A DNA stretch of 64,000 bases, taken from the NCBI GenBank assembly GCA_001592805.2, contig CP051139.1:3534001-3598000 (forward strand), given 5' to 3'. The first letter of the stretch is position 1. Every line of letters begins with the position of its first letter. The notes beneath the pieces were generated by a model. The model worked only from the letters and a program-made list of their open reading frames with translations, did not search any database and was not told where the DNA came from. This document shows positions 21,636 to 32,080 of the stretch, in pieces. The position numbers and the translations under genes are program-made. The DNA comes from Peltaster fructicola (lineage: Eukaryota; Ascomycota; Dothideomycetes).

Positions 21636-23264
21636 GTCCGCAGAAACGCTTCACTCGCAGGCTGCGAGAGCAGTCGACCAAGGAGAAAAGCCTCAAAAGC
21701 TACGGTATGCCAGAGAAAAGGGTCGAGACTGTGAACAGTGGTGGGAGTATGAACACAAGCTACGAACGTTGCGCGGACTCGGCGATGTGTTGAGCAGAAC
21801 GTGCTTGTATGTCGTGCTTTTCAGGAACGATCTTCGGCGCAAGGAAGGAGTGACAGGAGAAGTAGTAGGAGGGATGGAAATGTCGGAGAATTGTGCTCGC
21901 TTCGGCAGCAGCAGCAGCAAGGTAGACTTGATAGAGCAGTAAGGTGCAGGTAAGCAATGCGATTGTTGCATCAGTCAAAACATTCGAAGACTCTTTAATA
22001 TAACGACTCATGGACGCCACCCTACCTCTGTTTACATGTAGATCGCTTCCACAAGAGCAGGAGTGGACCTAGGACTCGAGCAGTGTGCAGCGGGACACAA
22101 ATGGCTGGCCAGGAATGAATCTGATGTGTCGGCTTGCGAACGCATGAACAGTTTGCTCAAGTTTTGATCGTGCCGATGCCGAGATGTGCTCGACGGCATT
22201 GTCTCACACCGTAGCTTCTGACTGGTACAGCTGGTTGTCAAGAGGTTGTAGCAGGGCTGAAGCTCTGCGCGATATGTCGAAGGGTGTGTGCGCGCCGCTG
22301 GGCACTGGGTTGCTCGCCACAACTGTCCACACTGCTGTCACCCGTGCAAGCATGCGATCGCGCAGCCACCTGCTGCTGATTTTCGTGTTGCCAGTAGTAT
22401 GTGTTACCAGGACTATCTACATTTCGAGCGGTGAAACAAAGGAGGTCGGGAAAGGCAAGAGAGGTGAAGTAAGGATCCTGGCGATACGCGCGGCCAATCA
22501 GCTTAAATCAACCTCACACAAGACGGCGACGCTTATTCTCGAGGAGCAACGAAAGTGATACATCGACTGTCAGTGGGGATTGTTGCATTATTCGGTATTA
22601 CAAGGGATGGGCTCTGGTTCACAGAGCCGTGTAGTACGTACTCAGCAAGTCTTTCGTATCCAGTCGATATTGATACCCACCGCGCCATTTATTTTGCAAA
22701 TCGTTGGTGACACAACAAGAGGAAAAGGTACCATTGCACCAGGCGGCTGGTAACCTCAGACAGCCAATGCCGCTTGTGTCTATGCACAGTGATGCAGAAC
22801 ACTCACATGGCTCAAGGAGGTCCCGCAGAATATGGCGGCTCACATTCTTCGTGGCACTGGGCTGCAACAGACACGAATACCCATATGCTACCCACATGGC
22901 CATCAATCTGACCTGCCTGCCCGAGCTCTTTCGATCGTTGCGAGATGCCACCTTGCTTAAAGCAGTGCGCAACGAAGTGTTGCCAAGCCGGCAACATGAC
23001 TTTCGCTTGTAGGCACACATCCTCCCAGTACCTGGTTACACCATGCTCTTTGATGTCTTGCAGTGGTCAAGACTGTGTTTGGAGGTGGTGCACGCATGTC
23101 TCTGATCCATGGCTGTGAGTGTATACCTCAGCAGCAGCATCAGAGCTTGAAAGGTTGAGGATGCTGTTCGTTCTAAGAGATTGGCGAGCACGACAAAGGA
23201 GATGTGGTTGTTTCCCCTGCATGACCGGTAACGATAGTCGCATCCCTTCGCACATTGTTTGCCA
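21636..23264. other. 1.6 kb intergenic region upstream of tyrosinase
   Basis: This contains the tyrosinase upstream region and the 3' flank of SSR4. Overlapping open stretches on opposite strands (22619-23020 minus, 133 codons; 22704-23012 plus) have no family I recognise. A (GCA)5 tract lies at about 21906-21920. I see no RNA gene or transposon remnant. Confidence 0.45.
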
Positions 23265-25320
23265 TCATGAGTCCATGCCATGTAGGGCATCGCCAAAGGC
23301 ACTATCGTCCATGCCTATTCCGTCTTCGTCGCCAAAGTCGATCAAGCCATCGCCGACTTCGTCGCCTGTAGCACCAAGCTCGTTGTCGAAGTCGAAGTTG
23401 CCGTCGTTGAACATGCCGGCCTCAGTGTCTAATTGGGCATTGTTGCTGGTGCTGGCTGCCTCAGCTGTGGCGGCGTTATCGCTCGCAGATCGCACACCGC
23501 TTGGCTGTACAGCGTTCAGTTCGGTTCCAGTTGCGTTCAGCGTGTCTTGTCCGCTCGACTCGTTCAGATCAAATCCAAGGTCGGCGGCGTCGAGCTCCAT
23601 CGAATCGTTCAGCAGATCCAGACCATTGTCAGTGCCATCTTGGCCCACGATATTGGACAGCGCAGCTTCTGCATTCCTGTCCGGCGTATCATTCGCCAGG
23701 TTCGACTGTTCAGCTACGGTTGACGCAGCCTTTGCTTCATGGCTAGCCACGTTCTGCCCATTCGCACTGTCCCGTTGGAATGACACAGTGTCCAACGCGG
23801 CCACGCTCGGCGCTTGCGATGGGTTTGTTGTTGGAACGTCTATCGGCCGTCGTTCCAGCCTCTGCAGCCCACCCTCTGCTACGAGAGCTGCATCATTATG
23901 CGGCTTGACCTTGAGTCCTACCAGGCGCTCAATCGAGTCAATAACATCTTCCGCGTGGATAGCATTCGCATAATCGTCGCTGCTGTCTTCGCTTGCTTTG
24001 AAGAGTGACGACTCGTGTCCCTTCCATGCTGCGTTACGCAGCTGCGTCTCGGCCTGTGTCAGCTTGTGTGTCTTGCGCCACTCACGCATCTTCACGGCAT
24101 GTTCGGCTTTGAGCCGGTCCATCTCAGCTTTTCCCTCGTCGATGTGCTTCTGTACTCTGGTGTTGAACTCTTCCAACTGATCCTGAGGCACGTGGGAGAA
24201 CGCATGTGCTCTAGTGGTCGTGTCAGTCTCTTTGTCGAGAAATTCGTCCACTGGTGGGGGCTGCAAGATGCCCTCGGTCAGGCCCTTGAGTGAGCCCATG
24301 AGGCCTAGACCAAGATCGACCGGCATGATGTTACGCGTGGCATATGGCGACTGAAGCACTTCCTCCATCCACGTTTGATGCTGCTGGAATCTGGTCATGC
24401 TGATTTCACGAGGTGTGAGATAATCGAAATAGTCGCCGAGAGCGGTGTACTCCTCGTCCTCGATGTTATGATCTTGTGCCGCTGCTTCTTGAGGCCCAAC
24501 GAGCGGTCCTGGGCCTTGAGTTCGTTGGCGCTTGGCAGATGGAGGGCCTGCTGGTTGTGGGAAAGGTGGTTGTCCATACCTGTTCTGCATCATCATCGCT
24601 TGGTTCTGAGCCGCACCTTGGCCGTAGTAGCCCGCGTGCTGCATCTGTTGCGCCTGGTTCGGCATCGTAATCGTTGGCCAATGCTCGCGGTCGTGCAGCA
24701 TAAAATCGCGTCTTTCGATCCGTCCTTGTCGCTCTAGCCAAGCTCTTTCGTTCATGATATGGCGTGTGTATTGATCGAGCTGTACTTGACTTGTCGGCAG
24801 TATTCGCTGCTGAGGAGCATGGTGGTAGTGAACGATCCACAAAGAAGGATCAGGTGTCGCGGCATTGATATGAGGTGCTTTCGCAGTCAAATGATACCGC
24901 GTGCGAGCGTGCGATGTCATGTGGTCCAGACCTGGCCTGAAGCCAGACTGGTGCATCAACACCTCAATCGTATATCCATTGACATTATGACGATAGGACT
25001 GCTCTGGGTCACTCCAGACGTAACCATCAGAAGGGAAGCGACCACCATTTTGCGCGGGTGAAAGCCATTCCAACCACACTGTACCCTCTTGCGGCGCGTT
25101 CACATATGTCCATGACATGGGCGCAATCTGCTTGACGACAGGCGGTGCTTGAAGCAGGAATCCAAAGGCTTGCTCGATGTTTATCTGTGCGATGATAGGA
25201 TACGAATGGCTGGATATGAGGTGGACATGCTTGTCCTGCGCGAAAGTTAGCATTGCAACGTCGCCAGGCCACGAGATTACCTACCAGTGGCGGCTGCACG
25301 CCGGCGCTCGGGTCCTGCAT
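23265..25320 (-). CDS. SSR4: SWI/SNF and RSC chromatin-remodelling subunit Ssr4
   Basis: Exons are 25320-25285 (12 codons, MQDPSAGVQPPL) and 25235-23265, giving 668 residues. The 49 nt intron has a GTAGGT donor and a CAG acceptor. The N-terminal 230 residues match the fungal Ssr4 N-terminal domain (formerly DUF1750): DKHVHLISSHSYPIIAQ, then MSWTYVNAPQEGTVWLEWL and FPSDGYVWSDPE. A glutamine/proline-rich linker follows with a nuclear-type SAKRQRTQ. The C-terminal 250 residues are acidic and asparagine-rich and likely disordered. In S. pombe Ssr4 is a component of both SWI/SNF and RSC. It shares a divergent promoter with PRP6. Confidence 0.9.
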
Positions 25321-25726
25321 GATGTGAGTTGATGCCGCGACGCCTACTTGTCAATTGTAGAGCTGTTCAAGGCCGAAATGCGCTCGTGAGGAAACGCGAC
25401 AAGCTCAGAAGCGCGACTTGTTCCCACAAAAGCAGCACATGACTCGCAAAGCCGTGCCACAAAAGTTGCGGTTCGACTTACTGTTCTCTATCAACAACAA
25501 TACATCACTCTCTCGTGACGACTCTGCTTTTTGCCAGTAACCCAGCCTCCTTTATAGCAGGAAGCGTGCGGATACATCAAGACATAGGCAAGTTGCCCAC
25601 AGCTTCGCTTGTCATCACTCGTTACTTGATCAACGACCGCACTGAAACGGCGGCCGAATGTGCACAGCTCTGCACTGCACTCTCGCTAGTCCTCAACGAC
25701 GCTTGTGAGTTGCGCGTACCAGCAGT
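25321..25726. other. Divergent promoter region, SSR4 / PRP6
   Basis: The 406 bp separate two divergent nuclear-function genes. An in-frame open segment precedes the PRP6 start but has no ATG that looks better. No site is assigned. Confidence 0.4.
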
Positions 25727-28627
25727 ATGTCTGGTCGTAAAGACTTTCTTTCGCAACAGGCGCCTGAGAACTATGTGGCCGGTCTGGGCCGTGGTGCAAC
25801 CGGCTTCACAACTCGATCTGACCTTGGACCTGCACGATCAGGCCCCAGTGATGAGCAGATCAAAGAAGGAATCGCAAAGCGTGCTGCTTTGACTGGAATT
25901 GCGCCGCCGACGGCATACGGCATTACTGCGAAGAAGAAAGACGAAGAAGAAGACGATCAACAGTTTGCGGATGCAGAAAACGAGGAAGGACTCTTTGCGA
26001 GTGGGAACTATGATCGCGAGGATGACGAGGCCGACCTCATCTATCAAGCAGTCGATGAGCGGATGGAGAAGCGCAGAAGAGCTCGAAGGTTAGTACTACT
26101 CGTACGCAACTTGCCCAAGCCGTCATGTTCATACCTATCGCAGCTCAACGTTCGAGTTTATACCAACCTGATCGATTCTAGGGAGATCCGCGAGCGCGAG
26201 GAACGAGAACAGCACGAACGCGACAATCCAAAAATCCAGCAACAATTTGCTGACCTCAAACGAGCTCTGACTACTGTTAGTGACGAGGACTGGGCCAATA
26301 TACCGGAAGTTGGTGACCTCACGGGCAAGAATCGACGCAGCAAGCAAAACCTACGTCAACGCTTCTATGCAGTACCCGATAGTGTTTTAGCCGGAGCAAG
26401 AGACAGTACACAACTCAGTTCGGAAATACAAGATGATGGCATGGCAATCGATGGCGCTGATGCTGCGGCCCAGACTGATGGTACCATGACAAACTTCGCG
26501 GATATCGGAGCTGCACGTGATAAGGTGCTGAAAGTGCGACTCGACCAAGCAGCACAATCACAGGGAGGGACCGACTCTACGAATGGTACCAGCACCAGCG
26601 TAGATCCGAAAGGATACCTCACATCCCTGTCACTGTCCGAGAAGAAGGCCGGAGAAGTACCCATAGGCGACATCAAACGAGCCAGAGTGCTCCTGGAGTC
26701 TGTGATCAAGACGAATCCTCGACACGGTCCTGGTTGGGTGGCTGCGGCTCGTCTTGAGGAGTTTGCCGGCAAGATTGTCGCAGCTCGAAACGTTATCAAA
26801 CGTGGTTGTGAGATGTGTCCAAAGAGTGAAGACGTCTGGCTGGAGAGCATAAGATTGCACGATAATTCAAATGCCAAGATCATCGCAGCGCAGGCCATCA
26901 AGCATAACGATAAATCTGTCCGCTTATGGATCGAGGCGATGAACCTGGAGACCATCCCGGCATCTAAGAAAAGAGTACTACGCAAAGCACTGGATCACAT
27001 ACCTCAATCAGTTGCAATCTGGAAGGAAGCTGTCAACCTTGAAGAGGACCCGGCTGATGCTCGTCTGCTGCTTGCTAAGGCTACCGAAATCATTCCTCTA
27101 TCTATCGAGCTTTGGCTGGCACTTGCCCGTCTGGAGGATCCTGCCAATGCGGAGAAGGTTATCAATAAAGCGCGCAAAGCCGTGCCGACTTCATACGAGA
27201 TCTGGATCGCAGGTGCACGTCTGCAAGAGCAAGTTGGTAGGCACGACATGGTGTCCAAAGTGATGGAGCGTGCTAGCAGATCTTTGCAACAAGCGAACGC
27301 AATGTTGAAGCGCGAGGACTGGATCGCGCAAGCAGAGGCTTGCGAGGAAGACTCCGCGATCGTCACCTGTCAAGCCATCATCAAAGAGACACTCGACTTC
27401 AGCCTAGACAAGAGTGACGACCGCAAGCAGATCTGGCTGGACGATGCCAGAGGATGCATTGGTCGAGGGCACTATGAGACTGCTCGTGCCATATATGCGG
27501 AGGCCACACGGGTCTTTAGCAACCGCGAAAGCGTCTGGCTCGCTGCTGCAGACCTGGAGAGAAACCACGGCACCAAACAAGCACTGTGGGACTTGTTGGC
27601 TGACGCAGTCCAGTCTTGTCCGACATCAGAGGAGCTCTGGTTGTTGCTAGCAAGGGAAAGATGGGCCGCTGGAGACGCACAAGAAGCCCGTCGTGTACTC
27701 GGTCAAGCTTTTGCACAAAATCCTGGCAACGAGAACATCTGGCTTGAGGCTGTCAAACTCGAGGCGAAGAATGGTGAAACTCAGCAGGCTCGGAACTTAC
27801 TCGCTACCGCACGTTCAGAAGCGGGTACAGATCGAGTTTGGGTGAAGAGCATTGCATTCGAAAGGCAGCTTGGAGAACGTGACAACGCTCTGGACCTGGT
27901 GAACCAAGCATTACAGTTATTCCCAAAGAACGACAAGCTCTGGATGATGAAAGGTCAGACATATGAATCGAAGGGGATGTTACCACAAGCTCGTGAAGCT
28001 TACAACACTGGCACACGCGCTATCCCGCAGTCCGTCCCGTTGTGGCTGCTGGCCAGCAGACTGGAAGAGAAAATGGGCGTGGTTGTCAAAGCACGCTCGA
28101 TCCTCGACAGAGCACGTCTGGCGGTCAAACACAATCCTGAGCTCTGGACAGAGTCGGTAAGACTGGAATGTCGTGCAAAAAACATGGCTGCTGCGAACCA
28201 GAAGATGGCACAGGCACTGCAAGAGTGTCCCAACTCTGGTCTGGTCTGGGCTGAACGCATTTGGCAGCTGGAAGGACGCACTCAACGCAAGCCTCGAATT
28301 CTGGAAGCCATCCAGAAGTCCGAGAAGGATCCTGTTCTATTTGTGACCGCAGCACGCATCTTCTGGAGCGAACGCAAGCTGGAAAAAGCTGCCTCGTGGT
28401 TCCAAAAAGCAGCAGTGCTTGATCCAGACTACGGCGACACCTGGGCATGGTGGTACAAGTTCTTGATGCAGCATGGGAGTGATGAAAAGCGAAGCGAGGT
28501 TGTCAACAGTTGTGTGCTCAACCAACCAAAACATGGAGAGGTCTGGGCGAGAGTACGGAAGGCACCAGAGAATGCCGAGAAGAGTGATGAGGAAATTCTT
28601 AAGATGGTTGCCGTGGAACTGGAGTAG
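25727..28627 (+). CDS. PRP6: Pre-mRNA splicing factor Prp6/Prp1 (U5/tri-snRNP, HAT repeats)
   Basis: Exons are 25727-26088 and 26182-28627, giving 935 residues. The 93 nt intron (GTTAGT...CTAG) is a multiple of three with no stop, so the unspliced frame reads through as 966 residues. The N-terminal PRP1 domain is recognised by APENYVAGLGRGATGFTTRS and DEEEDDQQFADAENEEGLF, then a charged RERE-type helix and NPKIQQQFADLKRAL. From about residue 270 onward, roughly 17 HAT repeats run to the C-terminus (for example WLEAVKLEAKNGETQQARNL). Prp6 bridges U5 and U4/U6 in the tri-snRNP. Spliced length and domain order match the family. Confidence 0.95.
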   Translation: MSGRKDFLSQQAPENYVAGLGRGATGFTTRSDLGPARSGPSDEQIKEGIAKRAALTGIAPPTAYGITAKKKDEEEDDQQFADAENEEGLFASGNYDREDDEADLIYQAVDERMEKRRRARRLVLLVRNLPKPSCSYLSQLNVRVYTNLIDSREIREREEREQHERDNPKIQQQFADLKRALTTVSDEDWANIPEVGDLTGKNRRSKQNLRQRFYAVPDSVLAGARDSTQLSSEIQDDGMAIDGADAAAQTDGTMTNFADIGAARDKVLKVRLDQAAQSQGGTDSTNGTSTSVDPKGYLTSLSLSEKKAGEVPIGDIKRARVLLESVIKTNPRHGPGWVAAARLEEFAGKIVAARNVIKRGCEMCPKSEDVWLESIRLHDNSNAKIIAAQAIKHNDKSVRLWIEAMNLETIPASKKRVLRKALDHIPQSVAIWKEAVNLEEDPADARLLLAKATEIIPLSIELWLALARLEDPANAEKVINKARKAVPTSYEIWIAGARLQEQVGRHDMVSKVMERASRSLQQANAMLKREDWIAQAEACEEDSAIVTCQAIIKETLDFSLDKSDDRKQIWLDDARGCIGRGHYETARAIYAEATRVFSNRESVWLAAADLERNHGTKQALWDLLADAVQSCPTSEELWLLLARERWAAGDAQEARRVLGQAFAQNPGNENIWLEAVKLEAKNGETQQARNLLATARSEAGTDRVWVKSIAFERQLGERDNALDLVNQALQLFPKNDKLWMMKGQTYESKGMLPQAREAYNTGTRAIPQSVPLWLLASRLEEKMGVVVKARSILDRARLAVKHNPELWTESVRLECRAKNMAAANQKMAQALQECPNSGLVWAERIWQLEGRTQRKPRILEAIQKSEKDPVLFVTAARIFWSERKLEKAASWFQKAAVLDPDYGDTWAWWYKFLMQHGSDEKRSEVVNSCVLNQPKHGEVWARVRKAPENAEKSDEEILKMVAVELE

Positions 28628-30669
28628 CGCAAGGCTCGAACCAGACTCTGACAAGCTGTAGAGTCTTCCTACGATTGTAGCATAGACAAGTGACCTATAC
28701 CATGTCCTTGTCAACGTGTGATCAAGATATGATGTGGCCAGGGACACTATCCACAGTGGAAATGTCGATCGTCTTTATCTTGTTTATCATCACGAAAGCC
28801 TCGGCGCTCTCTGTAGTCGAGGTTTAGCGAGGCGTATGATATTCTGCCTGCAGCGAACGAAATAGTCCTGACAAGCGGAAGCAAGACGGATGTGCGAAGC
28901 AGTACCATGGTTCGCGATCTGCTAGCCTTCCAGAGGTTCTCTCCATGTTCTGTGGCAGTTCATGCCGCATCGCCCATGAGAGACTGTTCAGCATCAACGC
29001 CAAGAGGTGACGCGGCAGTATGCAGGCAGGCATGGTGGATGATGGCGACTGCAGCGTTGTCATATGGCTCTCGGCGCAGCAATGTCAGATAGGGTCGACC
29101 TCGTTGAGCATCTTCGCGGATCCCAGACGCGCAATCCCGTCTAACTCTGCTGCAGCAAGGATTGACTGCTTCTGCAAGGATACCATAAGCGTCTATTTCC
29201 TTGTGACACATGGATGATCCGAGTGTCTGAAAGTGCTCCCAGAAGTCATTCAAGCGTAATCATTGGCTTGACCTGCATCTGTATAGCGCCACCGACAATC
29301 TCGGGGCCCACACCATCACCAGGGAGACAATGCTAACCTCTTGAATAGTTTCTCGAAGTAGGTGTTTTGTAATGCGAGAGGCAGAAAAGTCGAGCAAGAC
29401 GCTGAATGAACGTCATCGCCGTTGTGCACTATCTCTATGCTCTCTTGCGGACAAAAGCAAGTCTGCACGATAGGATACCGTGGGAGCAGAGAAGGCCGTT
29501 GGGAGTGGGATGACGTTGCCAAGCCAAGTTGAGACGATCGATGCGTTGCTCGGCGCAAAGTCGTGTACAGCAGGCCGCGCCAGCCGCGCATGTCGCTGCT
29601 CCATGATGAAGCAATTGATAGAGAGATGTATCTCTTCTAGCCACAGGATGTCCCCATTGTGCCACAAAGGGTCAGTTCCGTCTATTGTGTTGTTTCGATT
29701 ATGTACTTGGAGCTCCTGCATGCAAGAACGGGTGTGCCTTGCATAATGTCTGTGACAAGGGCTGATCCGGGCGCTAGAGTTGGTGTCATTAAACTCTCAT
29801 CTTCGCAAACACGTTCTAGGAGATAGCATGGGCGTTGTAGTTTTGCCGACGACTCCGTTGATGGTTGGTCGTCCATCCGCATCGGGAAACGCAGCGCAAA
29901 GGATCGAGATGAGGCGTGTGCTCAGAAATTTCAGATAACAATAGTCCTGTAGCGCAAGATGCGATTTGCTCGCAACGAGTAGACAGCAAACCAAGGTTGA
30001 GGCGATGATGAAGCGGTTGTCCTTGATCTTTCGATCGCGTGGACGCTCAGTAGAGAGGATTCTGGGATGAATGGATGAGAGCTCTGCTTCGTTGCCAGAT
30101 AGTCCCTAGCCACTGAGAGGTCAGCAGGCCATCCCGGTCGAAGGCACAGCTTGTATTGCGCAAGGCTGATCAGTGCTGTGTGTTGCGTGTGGCAGCGTGT
30201 GTGGCCAGAGAACAGCAGGCCCGGAGACGACGAGAGAGCTACCAGCAACAGCACGCGTTGAATGGTGAACAGTTGACACTACGCCATGTTCAGGCAGGTA
30301 GTGGATGCGGCGTCAACGGCTGCGTTGAATTTTTCCGCGCTGACCTCGTAAAAAAGACAGGAGATGAGACTAGCTTGGGTGGAAGGATGAAAGGAGCGAC
30401 TGGCCGAAGCTTTGTGTCTACGCCAGATCCAGGGGCAACCGCCGATGATTGGTCGACAGCCGTGATTACGCTGGAGCCGACTAGTTCACTGCTGTTGCCC
30501 ATATTACAAAACACTTCTATCCTGCTCTGCTTTCTTCTTCTTCCTTCACGTATCAAACAATACAACTGTCAATCGCTTCTCCGGTCTCACCGCACACATT
30601 CGCTACAAATCAACTACATCGCTTTTAATTTCCAACTTCACAACCTCAACAAACCACCCAACAGCAAAA
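28628..30669. other. 2 kb region without a confident gene; several minus-strand open segments
   Basis: No gene is called with confidence. On the minus strand a patchwork of open segments runs from about 30000 to 28820: 29882-29682, 29721-29413 (starts with ATG, 102 codons), 29591-29316, and 29253-28960 (97 codons). One frame near 29320-29250 reads LPGDGVGPEIVGG, resembling the start of isocitrate/isopropylmalate dehydrogenases, but its continuation does not follow that family. Another frame near 29170-29085 reads ILAAAELDGIARLGSAKML. They may be exons of an unrecognised gene, a decayed gene, or chance. The right end is the promoter of the cell-wall gene. Confidence 0.4.
30522..30547 (+). promoter_or_regulatory. 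Pyrimidine-rich core-promoter tract upstream of cell-wall gene
   Basis: A CT-rich run lies about 125-150 bp upstream of the ATG at 30670. In filamentous fungi such tracts often sit just upstream of the transcription start of highly expressed genes. The A/C-rich leader that follows, ending AGCAAAAATG, fits an efficiently translated mRNA. Confidence 0.45.
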
Positions 30670-31299
30670 ATGAAGTCCTTCGCAATCATCGCCGCCGCTG
30701 CTGGCCTCGCCTCTGCCACCGCATCCTCAGGATGGGGAAAGCCAGTCTACGTCACTGACGTTGTCACTGCTTACACCACCTACTGCCCATCGGCCACCCA
30801 GATCACCCACGGCACCAAGACCTACACCATCACTGAGGTATGCTGACGCTTCGAGCGAGAAGAGCGCAATCGTTCGCCAGGACTACGAGCCTCTTCTCAA
30901 TCGCCCAGTTTTCGAAGAACATTAGCTGACCAGTTCTCTCACAGGCCACCACCTTGACCATCACTGACTGCCCATGCACTGTCACCCGACCAGTCTCATC
31001 GTTCGTCTCCACCATCTCCAGCTGGTACTGATGTCTGTACCATCAAGACACGCTTTGCTGACATACATCACAGTGCCTCTGCAGCTGTCTCTAGCAAGGC
31101 TGTCGTCACCAAGTCCGCTGTTGGCTCATCCGGCGTTGCACCACCACCAGTCACTGCTTCCTCCACCTACAACGCACCAAAGGTCAGCGCATCCGCCACT
31201 GCCTCTGCCTCAGCAACCGCATACACTGGTGCCGCATCCAAGGTCCAGGTTGCAGGTGGTATGCTCGCCGCTCTCGGTCTTGTCGCCGCTGCTTTGTAA
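30670..31299 (+). CDS. GPI-anchored CCG-6-like cell-wall protein
   Basis: Exons are 30670-30837, 30945-31000 and 31074-31299, giving 149 residues; introns are 107 nt (GTATGC) and 73 nt (GTTCGT donor). The protein begins with a signal peptide (MKSFAIIAAAAGLASATAS). Its core carries four cysteines in the fungal cell-wall pattern (TAYTTYCPSATQ, then TLTITDCPCTVTRP), followed by a Ser/Thr/Ala-rich stalk for O-glycosylation. The end, AGGMLAALGLVAAAL, is a GPI-attachment signal. It resembles Neurospora clock-controlled CCG-6 and related glucan-linked wall proteins. Codon use is strongly biased to C-ending codons (ACC, GCC, ATC, AAG for Lys), unlike its neighbours, which suggests very high expression. 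Confidence 0.88.
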
Positions 31300-32080
31300 A
31301 TGGCTTAGGTCATTTGCTGCCGCGGTAACTTTGGCTTGACACCGGCAGGCTTCTGGGGTGTTTGATTCTACAATCGGCGTTGGACTACATCATGAAACCC
31401 AAGACGTGATGCCACGGAAAGCATGAATTCTTTTTCGATCTTCTTGTCGACCACCATCGCGCGCGTTCAGGACGAGCCATAATTAGTGTTCGGGACTGTC
31501 CTGGACATTGCTCCATGGGCTGTGTTGGTGGTCATTTGTTGTGGCGGTGATCGCAAGCAGGCAGCTTCGCTTGCTGTCGTTGCGTGGGTGTTTTATCGGC
31601 TTCGAGAATCATAGAGCATATCGTCTCGGCGTCCCAGGGCCTCGCTCCTTACACCAGCATATCTCTTCGTATATGTATGTAATGCAATATGGCTGCTAAA
31701 TCAACTTGCGCCGTCCAGAAGTCGAGTTTTGGCCCGGCAATTTATCAATGTATCTGTCTCCTTGCTCTTTCATAGTCTGTTTTCATCTTGTGTCGCATTC
31801 ACTCGGTCTCTTGCTGTGCTTAACTCCAATTGAGGGCGAAGTATGGGTTGAGGTGAGGTCGAAGTCATACATTCCAACTTAGCACAAGCACACATTCCTC
31901 GGAACAATGCCTACTCACGAATCCCGAGAACCTCACAGAGATCGGATGAGCGCAGTCTTTTATGGGGAGCGTCAATTCGTTCGCACAAGCAGCACCCCAT
32001 TGCAGATGGTTGTACATGTAAAATTACATCATCTGTTTCAGCAAGAAACATCGAAGGTTGATCTACCACATCTGCTTGCT
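31300..32080. other. Convergent 3' intergenic region
   Basis: This holds the 3' flanks of the cell-wall gene and the adenylate cyclase gene. I see no coding or RNA feature. Confidence 0.5.

Noticed and set aside
22184-22558. 124-codon plus-strand frame upstream of tyrosinase
   Set aside because: No recognisable domain or credible composition; single-strand openness alone is not enough.
30156-30758. 200-codon plus-strand frame over the cell-wall gene promoter
   Set aside because: It runs out of frame into the cell-wall gene, whose signal peptide, cysteines, GPI signal and codon bias identify the real frame.
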